Shown here: positions 46,893 to 57,800 of the stretch, in pieces
Position numbering within the stretch: the first letter of the stretch is position 1
How the letters are laid out: every line of letters begins with the position of its first letter
Assembly (NCBI GenBank): GCA_015501075.1
Contig: JADNYJ010000007.1
Span: 124,001 to 188,000 of the forward strand
Length of the DNA: 64,000 nt
Reading direction: 5' to 3'
Origin: Gymnopilus junonius
Lineage: Eukaryota; Basidiomycota; Agaricomycetes; Agaricales; Galerinaceae
Made by a program: the position numbers and the translations under genes
The notes under the pieces: generated by a model
The model's database searches: none
What the model saw: only the letters and a program-made list of their open reading frames with translations
What the model was told of the DNA's origin: nothing

Positions 46893-47949
46893 TTAAAAAA
46901 TTCTAAGAGACCTGGGTTTGGAATAAAAGCACAAGACGGTGAACACAGCTGTGGTTAGCGTGAGGGGAAGTGAGAGGCAGGCTACCGTCAAAGTCGTCAG
47001 AGTGCAAAATAAAGCAGTGGCAACGCTTGACAGATCTTGACCTTCAAACCACGGCCCTGAAATACGGACCATCGTAATCGACCCGCCGAGGAAGATATAT
47101 GGTGTCTCCGCGTGTTGTAAATTTCTGGGTATTCCGATGAGAGGCAAAGGTCGCGAGAGGCGCGGTGTAGGGCGACCTGGGCAAGGCCATCCAAGTCTTC
47201 TTGCGTCACCTTGTGATGCTGCTGGACTGGAATTACTTGCATGTAGTTGCGTTTGGGACATATTTGTCCCCTTCCGACGCATTGGAGAGTGCACATCACG
47301 TCTTCCGGTTCGCGGACAGCTTCGCAGTCAAATTCTCGAAGAACGGAATTCATAAGACCCCAGATGTCGATCGACGAAGCCAGAGGCCGCGCCGCCGAGG
47401 ACATTGAATATGTATCTCCAAGGCCCATGACTATGACTGGTGAAGCGGCCACTTTGTATGATAAATGACATTCGAGCCAGTGCTCGCGATCAACGAATTG
47501 CTTGGGATTTGGGACATTTGTACGAGTCGCCTGAGCTTCCACCAATTTGGACCTATTATGACGCATTTCACCTCTCTGTGCCTTCTGCGTATCCCCATCG
47601 CCCACCGGAACGCACGCGCACGCTCCAGAGAAATGATCCATTGCCAAATGTCGGGGCCGTATATTTCGAGATTATATGCGGTGCAATCCGAACAAAGCAA
47701 ATCCGTTAAGGAATGTTCGTAAGCTTCGAGCGCAACTACCGATTGCTGAACGAGCTGCGCAGTCATCGTCATGAATAAATGATCTCTGATTAAAAGGAGT
47801 ATCTCGGTGGGCAAATATTTCCGAGACGCTGAAGTCGGACTCAAGGTAAGGAGAATGTCGTCCATTGTTCGCACCTCTGGAGAAACATGTGCGAGCGATG
47901 CGTGCATAAGGGTAGACTTGGAGACCGAAATTGCAGAGCTAGTGGACAT
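46893..47949 (-). CDS. Conserved unknown protein with C-terminal membrane segments
   Basis: Reads from about MSTSSAISVSKSTLMHASLA (47949) through LPTEILLLIRDHLFMTMTAQ, LEAYEHSLTDLLCSDCTAYN, DIWQW, then FSGACACVPVGDGDTQKAQR, NPKQFVDREHWLECHLSYK and LREFDCEAVREPEDVM. The last part, in another frame, is hydrophobic: VATALFCTLTTLTVACLSLP and LTLTTAVFTVLCFYSKPRSL. The LPTEILLLIRDHL start resembles an F-box-like helix but is too short to call. One base added to the CC at 47638-47639 joins the two main blocks as DIWQW-DHFSGACACV. The final switch near 47050-47150 may be an intron or another lost base. I have seen this general layout in agaricomycete hypothetical proteins; no function is known to me. 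Confidence 0.5.
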
Positions 47950-48689
47950 CGTAGGCTGCATTGGGATTATTTGGGCCGCCGCTACGCTGTACGACGATAT
48001 AAGTATCATCCTTAAGCGCGCGGACATAGGGAGACATACAACTAAACCTCCGACGCGGACTCGGAGACCTGAGTATTGAGCAGGGACAGAGCAATGACGT
48101 GACGTGAAGTTCCTGTGGCTCAGGTAACCCGAGGATGCTATTTATCGAAAGGGACTTTGGAGGCATTAAAACCGCTGGCAGGAGGTTGTATCACTTAGAC
48201 CATTGTTCAGAAGAAAAGGAAGTCCGCATGCAATTAAGATGCCTCGAGAAGGTGCCCTACTTCTGAAGATTGCAGGAACAAGCGAGGCATCCTTGTGGCC
48301 ACCCCATATTACCATCATGAAAAATGACTCAAGCCTCATGGCACGCTGGTCAGTGCTGTAGCGCCAGAATAGAGGCTATGGTATGCTATCAAGTTGTCCT
48401 CTACCAACGCCGCAGGTGCCCGTTCGTTCTCTCCTTCTGATCCGGCCCATTACGTTCCATTTCCGGACACGCTCCAATCCTCTTCATTTGGGAACGATCG
48501 CAACTGCGGTCGTATCTTTCGCGAGAGGAATTGACAAATCTCCGCAATTACAACCGATGGGTTCTCTACTGTTGCCGCAAGATATTCGGATAGATCTTAC
48601 ACAAGCTCTTCTGTGCCATCCAAAAGAGTCGAAAGAAAACAAGGGGAGGCTTGGTAAAGCCAAAAGAATACATATACGTACAGGATCTC
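47950..48689. other. Intergenic, no gene recognised
   Basis: 740 bp between the 5' side of the unknown gene and the 3' end of the E2 gene. The unknown gene may begin slightly further upstream (an open stretch reaches 48166). The plus frame 48383-48712 runs antisense into the E2 3' end and has no recognisable product. Confidence 0.4.
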
Positions 48690-51602
48690 TTAGGCTCCAT
48701 CTTCTCTTGTGAGCCAAGTCTCAGCAATCTGAATACCTTTGTCAAACTCCTCCAGCAGGTCCATTCCTTGCCTCGCGTTTGTAGGCTTCGGTTTCATCTG
48801 GTAGTTATATCCGATGCCATACAGCGGTAAACTAGTCGAGTACGCTCGAATTCGAGGTTCAGCCTTGCTCCATTCAACGATCCTTTCGCGATAGATGAGC
48901 TAGAAGTCATAACGCTGAAGAGAACACCTTACTGCTCTCGAATCTTATGCTTGCGAATAGTAAAGTGTGATGCAATGATATCCTGAGAAATCACAGAAAG
49001 TTAGATGAATATAGAATGTGTTGACAAGATACAAATTCATACCCTCCAGATGCCATTACGGTGTTTGTCGTCTAACCAATCAACGATAGCCCATCTTGTC
49101 GTCTGCATGGAAATATTTCGATTATAGGCAATGCTGGCAGGATCTTCTAAATTATAAGCTTGCCCATACGCAGGTCTGCAATCAAAGCTAAGATATCGAT
49201 TCATGGTCCAACGGATCAGAGAAACACGTACTCGTTGAAATAGGGCGCATCTACGAGTATCATGCTCTGAATGCTCACAAGAACCTGCAACAAGGTAGAT
49301 TTGAGAGTCCATTGTTCTTCAGGCCTGTGTATGCGAAAATACCGTAAGAAAAGAAAAAATTACTCAGTGAATGAACTTGCCGGCCAGACCATGTCCCAAG
49401 AAGCGACAAACAAACTTTGCCTTCATTATAGAGATTAGGGTTAAATCTTACAGAACCACCTCCTGTAGTTCTCAAGTGCATGAGTGGCGGCTTGGCGGGG
49501 TACTCAACAGGCATGAGGCAATCAAATTCGAACAATCCGCCGGCATAAGGAGTTCCATCAGGACCTGCGATCATGATTTTACTGTGAAACATATCAGCAA
49601 CAAAGTGCTCGTCCATTTTTAAAACTTACATCGCATCATTGCGAACTTCGTCAATTCGCACCCATACACCAGGGGGAAGGCTTGTAGCCATTACCGCGAG
49701 TTCTTTCAATAGGTGAAGGCGGTCTTTAGGAAGGCGGGTCGAATTCTGCGTCTGATTCAGGAGTTCTGTATAATTGTAATTGACGTATGCCAGCCCGCCA
49801 CCGGACTTGCTGTGAGGTTCTGCCAACGATACATGTTTAAAAGCAAGTTTCTCGCATGCTTCCGCGTAGGCTTTGTCGAAATCGATAGAAACTTCCCGTT
49901 CTTTACCCTTACCCTTGCCTTTCTTCATCCGCAGCTTGCCGTTGGAATCGTCTTCGATATTTTCTGTCCGATTTTCGCGGTCGGGGGTCGGTTGGCCAAG
50001 AATGGCGATAGCTCTTTCCAAGTCATCTCGAGCTGCTATAATATCACAGCAAAGAGAAGTCCCCTGGATCACCATCTCTTCCACTTCAGCATCCGCATCA
50101 TCACCATTAAGCATTTGGGTCGCTCCAGCTAGAAAAGCCTCAGATTGCTTGGTCAACTTCGTGAAGTAGGTGTGCAAAGCGGAAGCAGTTTCGATTTCGC
50201 CTTGGTTATTACTTTTCCAAGTTATTTCACCTTCATTCCACATCCACTTCTCCAATCCACACGTGGAATCGATCTCCCAACGCTGAGCAATCAACGAGTG
50301 TATGGTAAGCTCGCAATCTGCCATACGCCGCAGGAGAGATAACATTGCATTGTAAATATCCTTTCGAGATATCCAGTCTGTCACTGAGTCGTTACGCAAC
50401 AAGTCGGCTAAGAGCGTTGGAACCTGGGAGAGGGAAATTAAGTGCCCAATTGATGCATGCGGCAACATGTCATATACGTTTGCATCGTCCGCGTAGGGTG
50501 CTGGTAAGAGAGATACGAGAATGTTCAGAGTCCGAAGTACGACCGTATCCCAATGATCAGCATCCTTCTTGTGCTTGAGATTGGCTGGTTGTCCAGAGGT
50601 GTTATTGTTTGTGCGCTGCTGAGTTAAATAACCAAAAAAGTCGGCCCCCACTCCCACTCCCAATCCATAACCAGTGCCTCCAGGTCCTACTGATTTGCCC
50701 TTGGCATTTGATTTGCCGTTTGACAGGGCCAGTGCACGAGATTCGGCAGCCGCACGTTCAGTGATAAACTGGCGGTCAAAGCCTCCCAACGTCTCAAAGA
50801 TTGCGATCGCCCGTACATTAGCACAGCAGTCAACAACGGAACACTTAGGGTTTTTAGACGGCCCTTTACACGCAGGGGTACAACTGATGGGACTAAAGCA
50901 TCCTCTGCAGTGATTAGTACGGCACGAAGAGCACGGAGCGTGAAGCAAGTGTGTCATACTCGGAGGTAATGAAGTTTCCGAGAACATAACCTGTTGGCAG
51001 ATAATTGTTGAAAGGTTTAGACAGGTGCAAGATGGACTCACGCAGCCTCTTGGGGAGTTGACTTTTTCATGACATTTGGAGCAACTCCTCGTTCTAGTGA
51101 AGACCTCCTTAAAAGATTCAAGTGCTTCGTTAGGCTGGACGGCTGTGAAACTACGATTCATGGGTGCCTCCGAATCTGAAAATCTAGTAATAGTTCTAGA
51201 AGCTTGTTTCTCAGCGTGCGATGGCCCAGAAACGATTTCAATATCAACGACTGTCGTTGACGCGTCCATTTCATTGTCCTCACGCGACCATTCTTCAGCA
51301 AGTTTTCTTGCTAATGCAGTGTCGTCCTCGACCACGATGGGAGCATGCCTAGAGCCGGAAGATGAGGATGGCTCACTATATTCATTTTGTAGCCGCCTAG
51401 CAAGACTTTCACTGTCTTCTTGGGCTTTGATCTGAGCTAGTATGTCTTTCATTTCCTCGTCTATCTCAGGCTCGTCTTCACTGTCTGATTCTATAACGAT
51501 TATATCGTGAAGTTCTGGGACCGCAGTCTTGCGCGAACGCTTAGTGGGACGCTCCGTAGTTTGCGTGTGGGAGTTCCTTTTGGACGCGCGAGTAGTGGGC
51601 AT
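48690..51602 (-). CDS. Large E2 ubiquitin-conjugating enzyme (BIRC6/UBE2O-like UBC domain) with Cys-rich N-terminal half
   Basis: Starts [20 protein letters not shown]. Basic then acidic N-terminus ([16 protein letters not shown]), followed by a Cys-rich section with pairs suited to zinc: [51 protein letters not shown] Gly-rich stretch [18 protein letters not shown] follows, then a long helical region. The UBC fold begins near 49630: [40 protein letters not shown], and the active site [19 protein letters not shown], whose Cys is the thioester residue; the C-L-S-x-L-x-T-W form is that of BIRC6 and UBE2O. The C-terminal part ([35 protein letters not shown]) ends near 48690. Introns include one at about 49581-49629. 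The role is probably multi-domain ubiquitin transfer, possibly E2/E3 hybrid; no BIR repeat is visible. Confidence 0.85.
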
Positions 51603-52007
51603 TTCGACTAAGTATGGGTGTATGTATCAAGAAAGGAAAGGACAAAATACTGCGGGGTTGGCTGGACAAACATACGCAAGCACTGCAGCCCCTATTAACT
51701 TGCAGGAATGGTTAATTTAACTTGCTAGTCCTGATCTTCTGCTCGAATGACTCCAAAGCCCAATTAGTCGCTCGACAGTTACAATATTGAATAACACATA
51801 AGTAGACTCCGCACGTGCAGTTAGGTGCATAGTACATACAACGCGTTAGGTTCAGGCCAAGAGACATCCGAATCGCTCTTTATTTAACCCGGCGGCATCC
51901 GTACGACCCCAGACCGGAGCCAATTTCCTCTTGCATTCTTACCCCCACGTTTCTGCCTCAGTAGTGTCTTGAGAAGGCACTCTAGGTACTGAGCATTGCG
52001 TTTTGCC
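51603..52007. promoter_or_regulatory. Divergent promoter between the E2 gene and the lyase gene
   Basis: 405 bp between divergent start codons, so it carries both promoters and leaders. I recognise no specific site. Confidence 0.5.
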
Positions 52008-54353
52008 ATGCTTCGGGCACGAACAACCAACCGTCTCGTATCCTTTGCTCGCACTGCAAGAGCCATGTCCTCTGTTCCATCCCTACCCCTTCAACCGCCT
52101 TCTCTGGATGAAGAAGCTGCTGAATTTGACTCCAGAACTAAGGAAATGGCCGAGTTCTTTGCGCAGCCCAGGTTCAAAGGGATCAGACGTACATATTCTC
52201 CAGCTTCCGTTGCTTCAAAGCAAGGGTCGCTTCCTGTCACTCCTCTTCCTTCGTCGTTGTTGTCGGACAAGCTTTTTAAACTCCTGGAGAAGGCTGCAGA
52301 GGAAGGAAGACCGGTACACACAATGGGTGCTATTGACCCGGTGCAGATGACCCAAATGGCGCGAAACCAAGAGGTCGTCTACGTATCGGGCTGGGCAGCC
52401 TCGAGCGTTCTGACAACAGGGAATAATGAAGTTGGTCCTGATCTTGGGTGAATATTCATTCAAAAATGATATTGGTGTATCTCTAAAGGCCGTCATTACC
52501 AGTGATTATCCTTACACTACTGTACCAAATCAGGTGCATCGTATATTCCGCGCTCAGCAGCTCCATGACAAGAAACATTACGACGAAAGACTTAACATTA
52601 CCCCGGAGCAGCGGGCCAAAACGCCTTTCATCGACTACCTTAGGCCTATTATTGCGGATGCTGATACTGGGTAAGTGTTCTCTGCAATGGTGGGATTTTT
52701 CTAATTATCGGCGAAGGCATGGTGGTCTATCTGCGGTCATGAAGCTCGTCAAATTGTTTGCTGAATCTGTAAGCGAGGCAGGTTTTATATGTATCTCACT
52801 ATCTTCATTCTTTATCTAGGGAGCATCAGCTATCCATCTTGAAGATCAATTACACGGCGGAAAGAAAGTAAGTGATCGGATAAGTGGCCTCCCTAACATG
52901 GAACTAAGTAGTGCAGTGTGGTCATCTAGCTGGAAAAGTTCTTGTCCCTACCTCCACGCATATTTCTCGTCTTATCTCGGCTCGATTCCAACTCGACTTA
53001 ATGAAGTCGACTATGCTTTTGATTGCGCGAACGGACTCGGAATCAGGGAAATTAATCTCCTCCAACATTGATATCGCGGACCATGAATTTATTATCGGAA
53101 CTACGACCAAAGGCACTGAATCTCTTGCCGAAATACTTGCAGATGCGGAAGCCAGGGGTGCAACCGGAGCAGAAGTCGACCAACTCGAAAAAAAATGGAC
53201 AGAGAGCCACGAAATGTGCACTTTCAATCAAGGTACTGATAGCTATACCATTTTAAAGTTCACCGCTCATCGGATCCTTGACAGCCGTTGAGAAGGAGAT
53301 TAAATCATCCAACTTGAACGACAAGGAAGGAGCATTGAAAGCTTACTTGTCGGCTGTGTCCGGAAAGTCGAATACTTCTGCACGAGCAGTAGCTGCAGAT
53401 ATCCTTGGGAAAGATGTATTCTGGGACTGGGATGGTAAATTCTTACTGACAACCGTTTTGTCTGTCCTGACTTTTTGTGTAGCACCTCGTACAAGAGAAG
53501 GCTATTATCACTACACCGGTGGTGTCGAGGTACGTTTTCGTACTCCATGAATTAAACGAAAGTTGCTAAACTCGTGCACTAGGCTGCTATTAAGCGCACT
53601 ATTGCGTTTGCACCCTATGCTGATCTTCTGTGGTTGGAGACAAAGTCGCCTAACCTTGAGCAAGCTCGCTATTTCTCGGGAAAGATTCGAAAGGTGCATC
53701 CTGGAAAGTGAATCTTGAATATCCATCATCCTGATTGTGCAGCCTTGCTGATCTGCGCTTCAAAGAAACTTTGTCTATAACCTCAGCCCAAGTTTCAATT
53801 GGGCTCAGCATGGATTCTCTGGTGTGCCATATTGTTCTATTTAAACGGCATTCAACAATGTTGAAATCTTTTTGTAGATGCCGCTCTGAAGAGTTTCGTG
53901 TGGGATTTGGCTAAAGAAGGGCAAGCATTTCCCCTTTGACCGTTGAAAGACCCTTCAACAATTTGTCTTCCAGCTTTGTCCTGCAACTTATTTCATTGGC
54001 TGGACTGCACAGCAATGCGGTCACAACTGGTACTTCTTTATCAGTCTTACTGAGATTGATCACTCCAGTTGACACGTAACTTATCAGCTGAACTGTCGAC
54101 TCGATTCAAGGAGGATGGAATGCTGGCATATGTCGAGCTCATTCAACGCAAGGAAAAGGAAATCGGTTGCGATGTTCTCACCCATCAGAAATGGTTTGTT
54201 ATCTACCGTTGCAAATTTCGCACAAGAACTCATGGGTTGTCTTTTTCGCGTAGGAGTGGCGCAAATTATATCGATAGGATCATTTCTACGGTCTCAGCAG
54301 GGTCGTCGAGCACATCTGCGATAGGGAAAGATTCTACGGAGCATACATTCTAG
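52008..54353 (+). CDS. Isocitrate lyase family; probably mitochondrial 2-methylisocitrate lyase
   Basis: Signature [19 protein letters not shown] holds the catalytic Cys. Other family blocks: [146 protein letters not shown]. The [13 protein letters not shown] and LAGKVLVP forms and the PYTTVPNQV segment look more like fungal methylisocitrate lyase (methylcitrate cycle, cleaving 2-methylisocitrate to pyruvate and succinate) than glyoxylate isocitrate lyase. The first 20 residues ([20 protein letters not shown]) are Arg-rich without acids, as in a mitochondrial presequence, and the C-terminus (DSTEHTF) lacks a peroxisomal signal. A second ATG at 52068 could give a shorter form. About ten introns. 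Family certain; substrate inferred. Confidence 0.88.
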
Positions 54354-54830
54354 ATGTCGTTTCCCACAGTGAGTAAGTACCTTCGACCTCTTGGCCTTAT
54401 GGGCAGAGTTCAGTAGTGCCGAAGGAACGTGCAGTGCGGTAGAGATCAAAATGTATTGTACTTTATTGAAAAAGCACCATGCACGTGTGGACTGGCTTCA
54501 ATCAAACGTTGTATCTCTTTACCTCTGGAGTTTTTTGGAATATTGGTAAGGCCCTTTTCGAGCTGTCTGTGCTTTGCTCGTGTAGTTCATATGAAAGTAA
54601 TACCTTCCAGAGATCTCAGAACGTGAGGAAAGTACTCGGAGAGTCCAAGCGCTAACCAGACCTATTACGTCATTGAAAGAGTACCGGACCTGATGTACCG
54701 ATGATCAACCTCATCGTCAAACTGCTTTACTTTCCTTACATAAAAGATAGCATCTTTGTTCTCAACCATTACCATCTTTCTGCCTTGACTCCTATCAAAG
54801 GCGCTCTCCGACTGCCCTATATCGACTACC
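54354..54830. other. Intergenic between lyase and NTE1
   Basis: 477 bp, same-strand spacing holding the lyase 3' end and the NTE1 promoter. The overlapping frames here (54429-54626 plus, 54665-54991 minus) have no recognisable product. Confidence 0.5.
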
Positions 54831-57800
54831 ATGTCGGAAGTTGACGTTCTTGCAGAGTCCATCGACCGGCACCCATTAGTCTCCTTAGTGTCAGCATGCT
54901 TTTGGGTTATTAGTAGGTCCAACTCTGAAAGTATTCTGATTGTCTCTTTCTTATGCGAACATTTCTCATGCAATAGTGTGGCTGTTGTCATGGACTAGGT
55001 CTCTTGTTGCATTCGTTACGATTACGGTCCCTCGTTTCGTGTATGCCGTCCTGTCGTATTCCATGACACTAACAGTATGTCTGCACTTAAATGTTGAAGC
55101 TCGGGTCTTGAAAATTTCACATTTCATAGCTTGGATTCTGGAATTTTGCCATCTTGTTCATTTGTTCGGCTATTGCACTAAATTATTGGATAAGATTCAA
55201 ATATCTCAACGACTACATGCAACTCAAAGAGCCTCCTCTTGTCAAGCCGGACGTCAACGAACTTCATCCTGATGTCAACATAAACACAGGTGATTGCGAT
55301 AATCTTCTTGCCTTGACATGTGCTGAGTAGAGCTGTGAGGGCCTCCACCAACGTTTCATAACTATCTTGATGACTTCTTGCAGGCGGTTAGGGTATTTGG
55401 ATTTGTGAGCCCAGCGTCATTTGATTTCTTTTGTAGAGGTGCTAAGCCTTTTTCTGTTCAGCTAGAGAAACCTGTACGCTACTAAGTACAGATTCTGTCG
55501 AATTCTTATTACTAACCAAGTGGGCAGGTGTTCCACGAACTCGCGCGGCACTTACAAACAAGAAGGTTGATTGCAGGCGACAGTTTGTCCCTCGATCAAG
55601 ACAAGAGCTTCTATTGCGTTGTAGAGGGGACCGTTCAAGTATTTGCTCAAACTGGCCATTCTACAGAGACGCAACACAGTACCTGGGACGATGAGGACAT
55701 GAACGGTTATCAACTACTTAACGAGGTCGGAAGTGGTGGGACATTGTCCAGTCTGTTCACCATCCTCAGCCTGTTCACGGAAGACGTCCAGATGAGCTGG
55801 CAAGATGATGATACCGACGTGTCCTTGGATGATATAATCAATTTGAATGAAAACATTCCTCCATTATCACGGCAGCAAAGAAAACGAGCAAATTCAGACG
55901 TTCCTCCGTTTGATCTTGGATTGTCATCCTCAACACCGTCGAAGATGCCCCGTCGTCGATCTTCTGTCTCGTCCTCGACGTCTACCGTACATGCCCCGGA
56001 ACCCACATCCCACGCTAGAGCTGGCCCAGACTATCCAACTCATGATAATTCTTCTACATCATCTAGGGCTTCAACTCCACATTTGCATCGCACGAAAAGT
56101 GTTCGTCCAACGCAAGTACACCGAGGGGTAGTTGCCCGTGCTACTGTCGACAGCACCCTAGCCGTTATACCAGCGGAAGCTTTTCGTCGACTGACGAAGA
56201 AGTTCCCCAAAGCCACCGGGCACATCGTGCAAGGTAAACTATGTTGGTTTCCAAGTGTACAGAATCCATGTTTATATTTTTCAGTCATTCTCACAAGATT
56301 CTCTCGAGTCACCTTTAATGCTGCACACAAGTATCTGGGGTTGACGAGCGAAGTCCTTAGAACTGAGAAGGCCATCAACGAAATTGCTTGCAACCCTCTT
56401 CCTCCATCGTTCTACGAGGGCGGCGGGCTTCAATATCTTCGACACCGTTTTGATGGTACCAGCTCGAGCACATCTGGATCGGAGAGTGATTACTTCAGCT
56501 TTACGCAGTCGCCTTCTCTGTATACTGTCTCGCCATCCCTAAAGTCCAGAGAGTCATCCTCCAGTTCTTTGGGGAAGATTGACGAGAATTCAGTTCACAC
56601 TAAAGGTTCGATCTACAAAGATTTTGGGAAATCGACAAAAGCCGGAAAATCTTCACGCCAGATGGTTCAAGCAGGAGACTTGCTTGTACCCAAAGGGAGC
56701 GCCAACGATATATTCCGCCCTCTCAGTAGATCGTTCAGTGTTCTGAATACGCCACGTGTATCATCATTATCAAGTGGCTCTACGGACGATAGCGACAGCA
56801 AAAGTAAATCTGGAAGTCAACGGGCGTCTCGCTGGTCTGCTGATGATTTTGACCTACGAGAAGAAGTCATGTCCTGCATTGCTAAATCCATTGGTTTGTT
56901 ACAGCCGCCTCTGAGTGGCAGCGATTCAGTTGAGAGATCACCTATGTCACCCCCTGTTGATCAGGCTCGCAAAGCCAGTAATTCGTTTGCTTCTCCATTT
57001 GGGTCCCTTTCACTCCTAGACCTTGGTGATGATGGTTCAACTACCAGTGCCTCTGCCATGTCCTCCAGCAATAACCTTAGTGGGTTGGACAATGAGGTAG
57101 AAATTTTGTTCTATGCAGCTGGGACGACTTTGGCCAAAGCAGGAGAGCTCAACACAGGTATACTCTATGCCATGCTTTGTATTTTAATTCTTCTGATGTG
57201 TTGGTAGGTTTATTTTATGTGATCGAAGGTTTCTTAGATATCTTGCTTCCGTTGGATGATGACAGAAAGAATCCTCCTACGGTCCCTAAGACACCCCGTT
57301 CTGGATCAGATTCTTGGGGGACTCCCCACCCTGACAAGCCGGATTCTCAGCAGAAGTTACTATTTACTGTTAAACCTGGTGGTATTGCTGGTTATCTAGG
57401 TTAGTCATCTGTCCTGCCCAACACAACCAATAGAACCTCACCTGCCTTTAGCTTCGCTCTGTAACACGGCATCTTATGTCGACATCAAGGCAAAAACTGA
57501 TACATACGTCGGTTTCTTGCCTCTACCAGCCTTGGAGCGGATTATGGAAAAGAGACCTATTGTGCTTCTTACACTGGCTAAGCGATTGATCTCGATGTTG
57601 TCACCTCTCGGTATGACCAGTGTTGCATTTTAATACTTTGCTGACTTGCTGCTAGTCCTGCATATCGATGCCTCTTTGGATTGGATGCAGGTAGATGCTG
57701 GACAGGTTCTATGGCGCCCTCAGGATACCAGTGATAGCTTTTACATTGTAATCAACGGCCGTCTGCGCGCTATAGCAGAATCAGAAAATGGTGAAGTGTC

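Noticed and set aside
52008..54353. Glyoxylate-cycle isocitrate lyase
   Set aside because: Not excluded, but the [13 protein letters not shown] block, LAGKVLVP form and presequence-like leader favour methylisocitrate lyase.
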